64,000 bases of DNA from Bacillota bacterium (lineage in GTDB: Bacteria; Bacillota; Clostridia; Lachnospirales; Lachnospiraceae), in contig JAEZTJ010000025.1 in the NCBI GenBank assembly GCA_023421505.1, forward strand, positions 69,139-133,138, written 5' to 3'. Position 1 is the first letter of the stretch, and every line of letters starts with the position of its first letter. The translations under genes and the position numbers were made by a program. Shown here in pieces: positions 53,727 through 61,029 of this stretch. Under the pieces are notes generated by a model. The model saw only the letters and a list, made by a program, of their open reading frames with translations. It was not told where the DNA came from and did not search any database.

Positions 53727-54410
53727 TTATTCTTCTATCGCTATTCTTTTTACCTGCTTTAACGCATTCTGTATAGGCGGGATCAGTAGGAGAACAATCG
53801 TAATTACCATTTCCGGTGCAATGTAGAATGCATTATAGACTAACGTATAATACAAGGTGCTTACTCCCTCTGGGGCATACGAGGAAAAGAATATGTAGCC
53901 GGATATTACATGACAGAGATATCTCCCGACCACTCCAAATATATAACCCTTAATAAGACCATATTTCGAATTTGAAAAAATACCGGCAAGTCCCAGACAG
54001 CCAAAAGCAATCGGATAATCTAAAAGCAGCTGAACCGGATGTACAATATAAGATTCTAAGATAAGGTCAATGAAGGCATATGCTATACCAGCTATGATAC
54101 CTGCTTTCACTCCATACAGATAACCAATAAGACAGATAAAGAACATACTAAATAGCGTTATAGAACCACCATATGGCAATCTGCCAATTTTGATAAAGGA
54201 TGTAACTACGGCAAGAGTTACTGCCATCGCAGAAATTGCAAGCTGCTTAATGCGGATTTTGTTACTATTTCCGGCAAATGCAGCGATTGCCATAAATAGT
54301 AGAAATACAATTACAATTAACGCAATATTACCTGCTGCAGTGGGGTAATAAGTACTGCTGCCATCCTCAACAACAGTTGAAACAAAAAAATCAAAAACTT
54401 TTTTGAACAT
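53727..54410 (-). CDS. thiT: Thiamine ECF transporter S component
   Basis: ThiT binds thiamine in the membrane and works with the shared ECF energising module, which is not in this window. The 227-residue protein has about six membrane helices with GRLPYGGSITLFSM, VHPVQLLLDYPIAF and GRYLCHVISG, which hold the thiamine-binding residues of ThiT. An extra N-terminal segment of about 50 residues adds one helix to the usual length. A TPP riboswitch lies directly upstream. The ATG at 54410 is chosen over 54434 because the latter lies upstream of AAAAGGAGG and inside the expression platform. Confidence 0.92.
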   Translation of the reverse strand: MFKKVFDFFVSTVVEDGSSTYYPTAAGNIALIVIVFLLFMAIAAFAGNSNKIRIKQLAISAMAVTLAVVTSFIKIGRLPYGGSITLFSMFFICLIGYLYGVKAGIIAGIAYAFIDLILESYIVHPVQLLLDYPIAFGCLGLAGIFSNSKYGLIKGYIFGVVGRYLCHVISGYIFFSSYAPEGVSTLYYTLVYNAFYIAPEMVITIVLLLIPPIQNALKQVKRIAIEE

Positions 54411-54414
54411 AAAA

Positions 54415-54540
54415 AAACCTCCTTTTGATTGCATCGGAGGGGGCCACTTGATTGCTTCCTTCCGCCGGTATTAACCGGATCAAGTAGTAAGGGTCAGTAT
54501 GAAACTTCTCATACCTCTCAGCTCTGGGCTCCCCTAGCAA
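54415..54540 (-). promoter_or_regulatory. TPP riboswitch controlling thiT
   Basis: The aptamer (54540-54452) has all the THI-box landmarks on the minus strand: GGGGAGCC, GCTGAGAGG, GACCCTTACTACTTGATCCGG, TAATACCGGCGGAAGGA, and P1 arms TTGCT/AGCAA. Downstream CCTCC can pair with the Shine-Dalgarno GGAGG, and seven Ts follow immediately, so the switch may act on translation, transcription or both. ACTTGAT in the aptamer is complementary to ATCAAGT just after P1, a plausible alternative pairing. Confidence 0.93.
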
Positions 54541-54742
54541 ATAATCGTATTAATTAGTACTGTCCTATCATAATCAATCATCATTAAACTGTCAATACCT
54601 ATATCACAATTTTATATTTATATTTTAGTTTATATACATATTTTAAGCAACAAATAACAATTAACCAAATTTACCTTGTTATTAAGGATACCTTTCCTTA
54701 TAATTAGTTTAAGAAACTATATTGGAAGGCGGATTAAATCCT

Positions 54743-55675
54743 ATGCAGCGAAAGCTCTTAATTTTCCTATCTATATTTATATTATTTATTATCACAAGCT
54801 CAGCCTGTTCAGAAGCTAATACAAATAACAAAGGGGCAACGCTTACTGAAGCAGCTTCTTTAACAGCAGGTCCATCATCAGAGTTAACACCAACACTTAC
54901 CATTCAATCAGAAAAAGAAGTTCAGTCCACTTCTCCCCTTTTAAAAATAGCTTCATCAGAAACTAATAAAGTAGCAATCACAAATAAACCTTCTGCAAAA
55001 AAATCATCGGATGCGCTATCAAAGAAGGATAAAAAAGAGAAGGAAAGTATTAAAATGATTGCCATTGATGCAGGACATCAAAAGAAAGGAAATTATTTAG
55101 AGGAACCCATCGGACCAGGAGCAAAAAAGACAAAACCCAAGGTAACCTCGGGAACTCAGGGCAGCTATAGCGGTATTGCAGAATATGAGCTTAACTTAAC
55201 GATTGCACTGAAGGTTAAGGAGGAATTAGTTGACCGGGGCTATAAAGTATATATGGTCCGAGAAAAAAATAATGTAAACTTAAGTAATAAGGAACGTGCC
55301 CTGCTGGCAAATGAGAGCGGTGCCGATCTTTTCATACGTATCCATGCTGACAGTTCTTCGAATTCTGAAGTACATGGAGTCAGCACTCTGTACCCTTCAA
55401 AGGATAATCCTTATGTATCAGAGCTTAGTACTTCCAGTCATGCACTCTCTAAGGATATTGTTAACGCAATCTGTAAAAGTACCGGAGCAAAAAATCGTGG
55501 TGCTATCGCTCGTGACGATATGAGTGGTATTAACTGGTGTAAAATCCCTGTCAGTATTATCGAAATGGGATTTATGTCAAACAAAAAAGAAGACCTGCTC
55601 ATGCAGCAAAAGAATTATCAGAGCAAAATCGTAAAAGGTATATGTGATGGTATTGATGCATATTATTCGAATTAA
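54743..55675 (+). CDS. N-acetylmuramoyl-L-alanine amidase, lipoprotein
   Basis: The 310-residue protein cleaves the amide bond between MurNAc and the stem peptide. A lipoprotein signal (hydrophobic 5-20, lipobox TSSAC) is followed by a low-complexity Thr/Ser/Lys linker to about residue 105. The Amidase_3 domain has zinc ligands in AIDAGHQ, EYELN and RIHAD, and the catalytic Glu in SIIEMGF. It is anchored on the cell surface and may act in growth or spore-related wall turnover. The ATG at 54743 is preferred over the upstream TTG because AAGGCGG lies between them. Confidence 0.9.
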   Translation: MQRKLLIFLSIFILFIITSSACSEANTNNKGATLTEAASLTAGPSSELTPTLTIQSEKEVQSTSPLLKIASSETNKVAITNKPSAKKSSDALSKKDKKEKESIKMIAIDAGHQKKGNYLEEPIGPGAKKTKPKVTSGTQGSYSGIAEYELNLTIALKVKEELVDRGYKVYMVREKNNVNLSNKERALLANESGADLFIRIHADSSSNSEVHGVSTLYPSKDNPYVSELSTSSHALSKDIVNAICKSTGAKNRGAIARDDMSGINWCKIPVSIIEMGFMSNKKEDLLMQQKNYQSKIVKGICDGIDAYYSN

Positions 55676-55681
55676 GAAGCT

Positions 55682-56011
55682 CTATACCTTCGATACCCCT
55701 CCATAAAGGTTCAGAATAACAACTCCCAGGATAATCAGTAATAATCCGCCAACGCCTGCCGGAGTGATTTTTTCTTTAAAGAGTGCAATCGAGATGATTG
55801 TAGTAACCAAAATTCCCAGCGCTGACCAGGTTGCATAGGCAATACTATAATTAATCTTCTCTAACGCTTTCGCTAAGAACATAAAAGATATCCCGTAAGA
55901 GACTAAGCTTGATGCTGCTGGTATTAATTTAGTAAATCCGTTTGAAAACTTTAATAATGTTGTCCCAAGTAACTCACCGATGATTGCAATGCCCAGAAAT
56001 AAATATTCCAT
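55682..56011 (-). CDS. Small multidrug resistance (SMR) exporter
   Basis: The 109-residue protein has four membrane helices and closely follows EmrE: the essential Glu in IIGELLGTTLLKFSNGF (residue 13), INYSIAYATWSALG in helix 3 and ILGVVILNL in helix 4. It is a proton-coupled exporter of cationic compounds that works as a dimer. A single gene is present, so a homodimer is likely. It is convergent with the amidase gene with only 6 bases between the stops and no terminator in between. GAGGTGA precedes the ATG. Confidence 0.92.
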   Translation of the reverse strand: MEYLFLGIAIIGELLGTTLLKFSNGFTKLIPAASSLVSYGISFMFLAKALEKINYSIAYATWSALGILVTTIISIALFKEKITPAGVGGLLLIILGVVILNLYGGVSKV

Positions 56012-56069
56012 TATTCACCTCATTTCTGCGCTGCTTATTTGGCTCGCTTGCGTAACAATGCGCATCTCG

Positions 56070-56098
56070 AGTTTGTATGCGCAGCGCAGGCACAAACT
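56070..56098 (-). repeat. Dispersed palindromic repeat copy E
   Basis: On the minus strand AGTTTGTGCC (56098-56089) faces GCATACAAACT (56080-56070). The conserved ATTCAAAGGGTAGG tail is missing. A second GC-rich palindrome (AATGCGCAT region) adjoins. It lies between the VOC and SMR genes. Confidence 0.45.
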
Positions 56099-56203
56099 CG
56101 CTTACCTTCCTAAGTATATTCGATTATTGATATGATGTTACTCTATATCCTGTATTTCTCTATTTTATACATAGTACAAAAAATTAAAATTATTGTGAGA
56201 CGC

Positions 56204-56650
56204 TTACGACCAGCTTTGCAGCTCTATAATATTTCCTTCAATATCGGTTGCATATACAAATACAGCTTTTCTTCCGTCACTATATGTGGTTTTGACTAAC
56301 TCGCCAATTTGACCGCCTCCGAACGCCTTTAATTTATTTAAGGTTTCTTCCACATCATCTACCCCAAATGCCAGATGAGCCAGGCCACATTGATTAATGA
56401 CAGGCTTCGCCTTTTCTATCATTTCATCATACGAGAATATTTCAAGAGTCGGATGCTTCTCATCATAACCTGGCAGACATAAATGCTCTCCTGTTATATG
56501 TGCATTCTTAACCCCGGTCATCTTATCCAGCCATTCCCCTTTTAAATCTCTTGTTTCACTAATACTCTTACAACAAAAAACCTCCTTGTAAAATTGTATC
56601 AGCTTCTTACTGTCTTTTGCTATAATATTTGTATGTACATATCGAAGCAT
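56204..56650 (-). CDS. VOC-family (glyoxalase/dioxygenase fold) protein
   Basis: The 148-residue protein starts MLRYVHTNIIAKDSKKLIQFYKEVF, a VOC opening with a metal-type His, and has GLAHLAFGVDDVEETL and EGNIIELQSW at the second half. His, His and Glu ligands are kept; the first-half Glu is not obvious. This is typical of the many uncharacterised VOC enzymes related to fosfomycin-resistance or dioxygenase groups. Substrate unknown. It could be cotranscribed with the SMR gene, but a GC-rich repeat lies between. AAGGAGA precedes the ATG. Confidence 0.8.
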   Translation of the reverse strand: MLRYVHTNIIAKDSKKLIQFYKEVFCCKSISETRDLKGEWLDKMTGVKNAHITGEHLCLPGYDEKHPTLEIFSYDEMIEKAKPVINQCGLAHLAFGVDDVEETLNKLKAFGGGQIGELVKTTYSDGRKAVFVYATDIEGNIIELQSWS

Positions 56651-56806
56651 AGATTAATCTCCTTTTAAGCTTATCCGGTAAAGTTCTATTCATAATGCTA
56701 CTGATAATATATTTAAAAGTATAACAAATCTTCCTTAATCTGTTAATTGCTAATGTATACAATTTGTGTACTGCTTACTTGCGATTATTAATAAAATACT
56801 GCCAAT

Positions 56807-56853
56807 AAAAAGGAAGTGCACTCATAGCTACTGAACTTTTGAGTTACACTCCC
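56807..56853 (-). terminator. Terminator of the groESL operon
   Basis: GGGAGTGTAACTCA and TGAGTGCACTTCC pair with one mismatch on the minus strand, followed by TTTTTATT. It lies about 165 bases after the groEL stop. Confidence 0.65.
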
Positions 56854-56914
56854 ATATTAGTTATCATTGATTCTCATGTACACATACCAATCACTCATAC
56901 ATATAACTAATTAA

Positions 56915-56980
56915 CAGTCACTCGCAGCGCCGGAGGTATCCCTTGGTAAAAACCAGGTTCTCTTATGCTGCAAGTGACTG
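56915..56980 (-). other. Long GC-rich hairpin in the groEL 3' region
   Basis: CAGTCACTTGCAGC (56980-56967) pairs with GCTGCGAGTGACTG (56928-56915), 14 base pairs with one G-U. Inside it TGGT/ACCA and CCTGG form a second stem. It has no U tract and lies between the groEL stop and the terminator. It could stabilise the mRNA or be a processing site. Confidence 0.5.
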
Positions 56981-57016
56981 CTGCTTAATATAATTGAAAG
57001 GTTGACACGCTACGGC

Positions 57017-58642
57017 TTACATCATGCCCATTCCGCCAGCGCCGCCAGCAGGCATTGCCGGTTCATTGCTCTTAATATTAGCAACTACGGATTCAGTGGT
57101 TAATAAAGTAGATGCTACGCTGGTTGCGTTCTGTAGAGCACTTCTTGTAACCTTAGTAGGATCAAGAATACCTGCAGTAACCATATCAACATATTCTTCT
57201 GTTAATGCATTAAAACCGATTCCTGCTTCGCTCTCTTTTACTTTACTGATTACAACAGAGCCTTCTAAGCCTGCATTGTATACAATGCTGTATAAAGGAG
57301 ATTCAAGAGCCTTTAAAATAATGTTAGCACCTGTCTTCTCATCACCATCTAAAGCAGCTGCTAATTTAACAACTTCCTTAGAAGCATGGATGTAAGCGGA
57401 ACCACCACCTGCTACAATACCTTCCTCAACAGCTGCTCTGGTTGCTGCGAGAGCATCTTCCATACGAAGCTTATTCTCCTTCATCTCTGTCTCTGTAGCA
57501 GCACCAACTCTGATTACTGCAACGCCGCCTGCCAGCTTAGCAAGTCTTTCCTGTAGTTTTTCTTTATCAAAATCAGAAGTAGTCTCTTCGATCTGAGTCT
57601 TGATCTGTGCAATTCTTGCATTGATCTCTTCCTTCTTGCCTTCCCCGTCAACGATAATGGTATTTTCCTTCTGAACCTTAACAGATTTAGCACGGCCAAG
57701 CTGCTCTAAGGTAGCTTCTTTTAAATCAAGACCTAACTCATCTGTAATTACAGTACCACCAGTTAAAATAGCTATATCCTGAAGCATAGCTTTTCTTCTG
57801 TCGCCATAACCCGGAGCCTTAACAGCTACTACAGTAAAGGTTCCTCTTAATTTATTCAGAACTAAGGTTGTCAGAGCTTCGCCCTCAACATCCTCAGCGA
57901 TAATTAATAATCTTGCACCGCTTTGAACAATCTGCTCTAATACAGGTAAGATTTCCTGTATGTTAGAAATCTTCTTATCGGTAATAAGGATGTATGGATT
58001 ATCAAGATTAGCTTCCATCTTATCCATGTCAGTACACATATAAGCAGAAATGTATCCGCGGTCAAACTGCATACCTTCAACAAGTTCAAGCTCTGTCTTC
58101 ATGGTCTTAGATTCTTCAATCGTGATAACACCATCGTTAGATACCTTCTCCATAGCATCAGCAACTAACTGACCTACTTCATCATCACCGGCAGAGATAG
58201 CAGCTACTCTTGCAATCTGCTCCTTACCCTTAAGAGTTGAGCTCATTTTTAAGATTGCATCTACTGCTACATCAGTAGCCTTCTTCATACCTTTTCTTAA
58301 GATAATCGGATTAGCACCTGCTGCTAAGTTCTTCATTCCTTCAGCTATCATTGCCTGGGCAAGTACGGTAGCTGTGGTTGTACCATCACCTGCTACATCA
58401 TTCGTCTTCGTAGCAACTTCCTTAACAAGCTGAGCACCCATATTCTCAAATGGATCTTCTAATTCTATTTCCTTTGCAATTGTAACACCATCATTTGTAA
58501 TAAGCGGTGCACCAAAGGATTTATCAAGTACTACATTTCTTCCCTTCGGACCTAAGGTAACCTTCACTGTATTTGCTAACTTATTAGCACCAATTTCAAG
58601 CGCTGCTCTTGCTTCTGCACCGTATTTAATTTCCTTTGCCAT
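57017..58642 (-). CDS. groL: Chaperonin GroEL
   Basis: The 60 kDa chaperonin folds proteins in an ATP-driven double ring. The 541 residues include VTLGPKGRNV, the ATP-binding GDGTTTATVLAQAM (about residue 86), the equatorial Asp region EEGIVAGGGSAY near 410 and the Gly/Met-rich tail ending GGAGGMGMM. It lies 18 bases after groES in a CIRCE-controlled operon. AGGAGGAGAG precedes the ATG. Confidence 0.98.
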   Translation of the reverse strand: MAKEIKYGAEARAALEIGANKLANTVKVTLGPKGRNVVLDKSFGAPLITNDGVTIAKEIELEDPFENMGAQLVKEVATKTNDVAGDGTTTATVLAQAMIAEGMKNLAAGANPIILRKGMKKATDVAVDAILKMSSTLKGKEQIARVAAISAGDDEVGQLVADAMEKVSNDGVITIEESKTMKTELELVEGMQFDRGYISAYMCTDMDKMEANLDNPYILITDKKISNIQEILPVLEQIVQSGARLLIIAEDVEGEALTTLVLNKLRGTFTVVAVKAPGYGDRRKAMLQDIAILTGGTVITDELGLDLKEATLEQLGRAKSVKVQKENTIIVDGEGKKEEINARIAQIKTQIEETTSDFDKEKLQERLAKLAGGVAVIRVGAATETEMKENKLRMEDALAATRAAVEEGIVAGGGSAYIHASKEVVKLAAALDGDEKTGANIILKALESPLYSIVYNAGLEGSVVISKVKESEAGIGFNALTEEYVDMVTAGILDPTKVTRSALQNATSVASTLLTTESVVANIKSNEPAMPAGGAGGMGMM

Positions 58643-58660
58643 CTTAACTCTCCTCCTTAA

Positions 58661-58948
58661 TTAGTCTTCTACTACTGCTACAATATCATTTTGCTTTACA
58701 ATGATGAATTCATCATCCTCAAGCTTTACTTCTGTTCCAGCATATTTGGAGTAAATCACCTTGTCGCCTACCTTAACTTGCATAACAACTTCTTTCCCGT
58801 CAACAACTCCTCCGGGACCTACTGCTATTACTTCAGCCTGCTGTGGCTTTTCTTTTGCCTGACCGGGTAATACAATACCTGATTTTGTTGTTTCTTCAGC
58901 AACTAATTGTTTAAGTACTACCTTATCTCCTAAAGGTACAAGTTTCAT
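58661..58948 (-). CDS. groS: Co-chaperonin GroES
   Basis: GroES is the 7-subunit lid of GroEL. The 95 residues start MKLVPLGDKVVLKQL, hold the mobile loop ETTKSGIVLPGQAKEKPQQ and end with EFIIVKQNDIVAVVE. The ATG at 58948 is chosen over the in-frame ATG at 58966, since that one overlaps the AAGGAGG ribosome site. It is the first gene of the operon, under the promoter and CIRCE element at 58993-59060. Confidence 0.97.
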   Translation of the reverse strand: MKLVPLGDKVVLKQLVAEETTKSGIVLPGQAKEKPQQAEVIAVGPGGVVDGKEVVMQVKVGDKVIYSKYAGTEVKLEDDEFIIVKQNDIVAVVED

Positions 58949-58992
58949 TTCATATTCCTCCTTCAAATGTTTAATAATTCATTTTGAGATTA

Positions 58993-59019
58993 TTAGCACT
59001 CAATGTAATTGAGTGCTAA
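58993..59019 (-). promoter_or_regulatory. CIRCE element (HrcA operator)
   Basis: TTAGCACTC (58993-59001), nine bases and GAGTGCTAA (59011-59019) match the CIRCE consensus exactly. It lies in the untranslated leader of groES, so HrcA represses the operon until heat shock. Confidence 0.97.
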
Positions 59020-59031
59020 CTGTTGATTAAT

Positions 59032-59060
59032 ATATTAGTAAATTTGCTTTTATTATGCAA
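59032..59060 (-). promoter_or_regulatory. groESL promoter
   Basis: TTGCAT (59060-59055) and TAATAT (59037-59032) are separated by 17 bases on the minus strand. The CIRCE element starts just after the expected transcription start. Confidence 0.7.
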
Positions 59061-59260
59061 CTTGATTTCCATTTAGATTTCGCAGCAAATTTAATAATTT
59101 CTCTAGCATACTCATTATTACTCTTTATCTCTCACTTTTTCTCGCTTTTCTATATTGTAATATATCCAACGAATGCAAATATTCATCCAATATTAGTTCT
59201 AATGGGGTGTATGATCAATTTCCGTAAACGAAAACTTACAATAATTATTCATTTACCACA

Positions 59261-59296
59261 AGAAAAAGTTATTACCATCCCGGTAATAACTTTTCC
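59261..59296 (-). terminator. Terminator downstream of the DUF6062 gene
   Basis: GGAAAAGTTATTACC pairs with GGTAATAACTTTTTC on the minus strand with a 5-base loop and ends in TTTTTC. It lies about 105 bases after the stop at 59400. Confidence 0.75.
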
Positions 59297-59374
59297 AATC
59301 TTTGAGTACTACTTTAGTATATTCCAATGCAGGGATTTTATACCACGATCCATTCTTGCTACCTATATTTCGAA

Positions 59375-59410
59375 CTAACGCTCATACCTACCCTTTGAAT
59401 TATGATTGTG
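59375..59410 (-). repeat. Dispersed repeat copy B, overlapping a stop codon
   Basis: On the minus strand CACAATCATAATTCAAAGGGTAGGTATGAGCGTTAG, read in parts, matches copy A strongly in its right half. It covers the last codons and stop of the DUF6062 gene, so the repeat has become part of the coding end. Confidence 0.6.
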
Positions 59411-60122
59411 ATAACCCATTCGTCTTAAGCATAGATCTGGTCAATGCATCTTTAGCGTTCTTCCAGGGTTGATCCGCATACCGATAGTCGAATTTATTAA
59501 TGAACCAATCCAAATCATCTCTTACGCGTTTCATATTCTCCAGAAATAAGCTATTCAATTCCTTAAGAAATTGATTGAGCTCCTCTCCGTTTAAGCTTTT
59601 AGGTGCTTCCTGATATAATATCTTATAGTGACTAGCACAAAAGCCTTTGGAGGTTATAAACTTTTCACGAAAATCCTTATCTGTGTGATATAAATGAAAG
59701 ATAGTTGCTATATATCGTTCAAAGGTACCTTCAATCTTAGTACATACAAAGCAATTATCCTCTAGCGCATTTAAATAAGAAACTACCTCCGCTTCTTCTG
59801 TCTTCCTTTTAAACAGGGAGGCAGCTGAAACCTTTGTATATGCAGCAGAGTGCTTCTCAACATCTTTTACAACCTTATCCATATGCGTCCTTAAAATTAA
59901 CGCCAGACCCAAACGATTCTGATTATGATACAATTGTTCCAAATGCTTCTCACAAAAGCCTAATCTTGATGTGGCTTCCCTGATATCATCCTCCATATAA
60001 CTTGGTCCCATGGTAAATTCAATTGCATCAGTCTCCAGTTTCTTCCTCATAACACACACAGGACACTCACAATCTGTTTCAAATGCCTCATTTACCGGGA
60101 TTGTATATAACTTATCCTTCAA
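59400..60122 (-). CDS. DUF6062-family cysteine-rich protein
   Basis: The 240-residue soluble protein has a paired metal-site pattern in each half: CECPVC (residue 18) with GFCEKHLEQLY (about 76), then CFVC (about 123) with GFCASHYKILY (about 161). These CxxC and CxxH-like motifs suggest zinc or iron-sulfur binding. This is the DUF6062 family of Clostridia, of unknown function. It is the last gene of a unit glnS - DUF2225 - this gene. The start is TTG at 60122, since no ATG exists before the first cysteine motif; AAGGACGGG lies upstream. Confidence 0.75.
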   Translation of the reverse strand: MKDKLYTIPVNEAFETDCECPVCVMRKKLETDAIEFTMGPSYMEDDIREATSRLGFCEKHLEQLYHNQNRLGLALILRTHMDKVVKDVEKHSAAYTKVSAASLFKRKTEEAEVVSYLNALEDNCFVCTKIEGTFERYIATIFHLYHTDKDFREKFITSKGFCASHYKILYQEAPKSLNGEELNQFLKELNSLFLENMKRVRDDLDWFINKFDYRYADQPWKNAKDALTRSMLKTNGLSQS

Positions 60123-60137
60123 TGCAGTTCCCGTCCT

Positions 60138-60980
60138 TTAGTTTTTCTGATCCTTTAGCATATCCTTAATTTCTCTTGCTTTCTGTTTAATACGCTCATT
60201 CGCATCTCTCGATATCAGTACCTTAGATATCCATCTGCTGGATTCTTCTATTTTACCTATTCTACGCGCAATATCAGCCATTAACAGGGTAATGGTTGCC
60301 TCATCCATACCGCACATAGGAAAATCCTCTTTGCTAAAGGCTTCCTCAAAGCCGATATAAGCTTTCGTGATAAATTCATGCTCTTCTTTTGCAAGCTCTG
60401 TAAGCTGCTTACTGTAATCAGGCAGATTTTTAGGTAAGTTTTCTGCCTTTCCTCTGATCACCCAGGCTGTTTTTAGACAGGTATAAGCACGTTCTGAAAT
60501 CTTCGCTTTTTTTACTATTGAATTAACCAGCGCAAGCTTATGCCTTGCTATTGCATCATCATATTCATAAATGTTACCTGATTCTTTGATACCTCGAAAC
60601 GCTGCGGATATATTAGTTTTAATCAGTGCTGCCTGCGCAGAGCTAACATACTTAAAGAATCTATTCAGTGCTGCAAAACCACAGGTTGGACATACAACAG
60701 CATCATATTTTAATGGATCCATATACTGATAAATCGGCCTTAAATCTGTATCTAGCGATTGTAGCTTGACCTTACCAGACTTTACTGTCTTAGATTTGAA
60801 TTCCTTATCACAGACCGGACAGGTATATGTTTTATCAAAAATAGCATCCTCTTCTGAAAATGCAGGCTTATCAGGCTCCGCTTGCTTTTTCGAATTATCC
60901 TTATCATTATCCTCATATATATCCATACCGGATAAATTACCGAGACCAAAATCCTCTAATCCTGAAATCAAATTAGCCAA
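60138..60980 (-). CDS. DUF2225-family protein
   Basis: The 280-residue protein has an acidic N-terminus, then a zinc-like site TYTCPVCDKEFKSK (about residue 52) and VVCPTCGFAALNRFFK (about 97). An all-helical TPR-like C-terminal half follows (residues 120-275: ARHKLALVNSIVKKA, CLKTAWVIRGKAENL). This matches DUF2225 proteins, which are widespread in Clostridia and of unknown role. The start is TTG at 60980 with GGAGG spaced 7 bases upstream; the overlapping ATG is out of frame. It lies 49 bases after glnS and 15 bases before the DUF6062 gene, suggesting a common function for the last two. Confidence 0.8.
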   Translation of the reverse strand: MANLISGLEDFGLGNLSGMDIYEDNDKDNSKKQAEPDKPAFSEEDAIFDKTYTCPVCDKEFKSKTVKSGKVKLQSLDTDLRPIYQYMDPLKYDAVVCPTCGFAALNRFFKYVSSAQAALIKTNISAAFRGIKESGNIYEYDDAIARHKLALVNSIVKKAKISERAYTCLKTAWVIRGKAENLPKNLPDYSKQLTELAKEEHEFITKAYIGFEEAFSKEDFPMCGMDEATITLLMADIARRIGKIEESSRWISKVLISRDANERIKQKAREIKDMLKDQKN

Positions 60981-61029
60981 AGTTCATCCTCCGTTCATTA
61001 AATCAGTAATCTCCGAAATCAGAAAAAGC

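Noticed and set aside
54411..54434. Upstream ATG for thiT
   Set aside because: It lies before the Shine-Dalgarno and encodes it as MQSKGG; the ATG at 54410 is correctly spaced.
59055..59378. A 107-codon hydrophobic plus-strand frame upstream of groES
   Set aside because: It begins in the groESL -35 element, has no ribosome site and runs through a terminator hairpin and a repeat copy.
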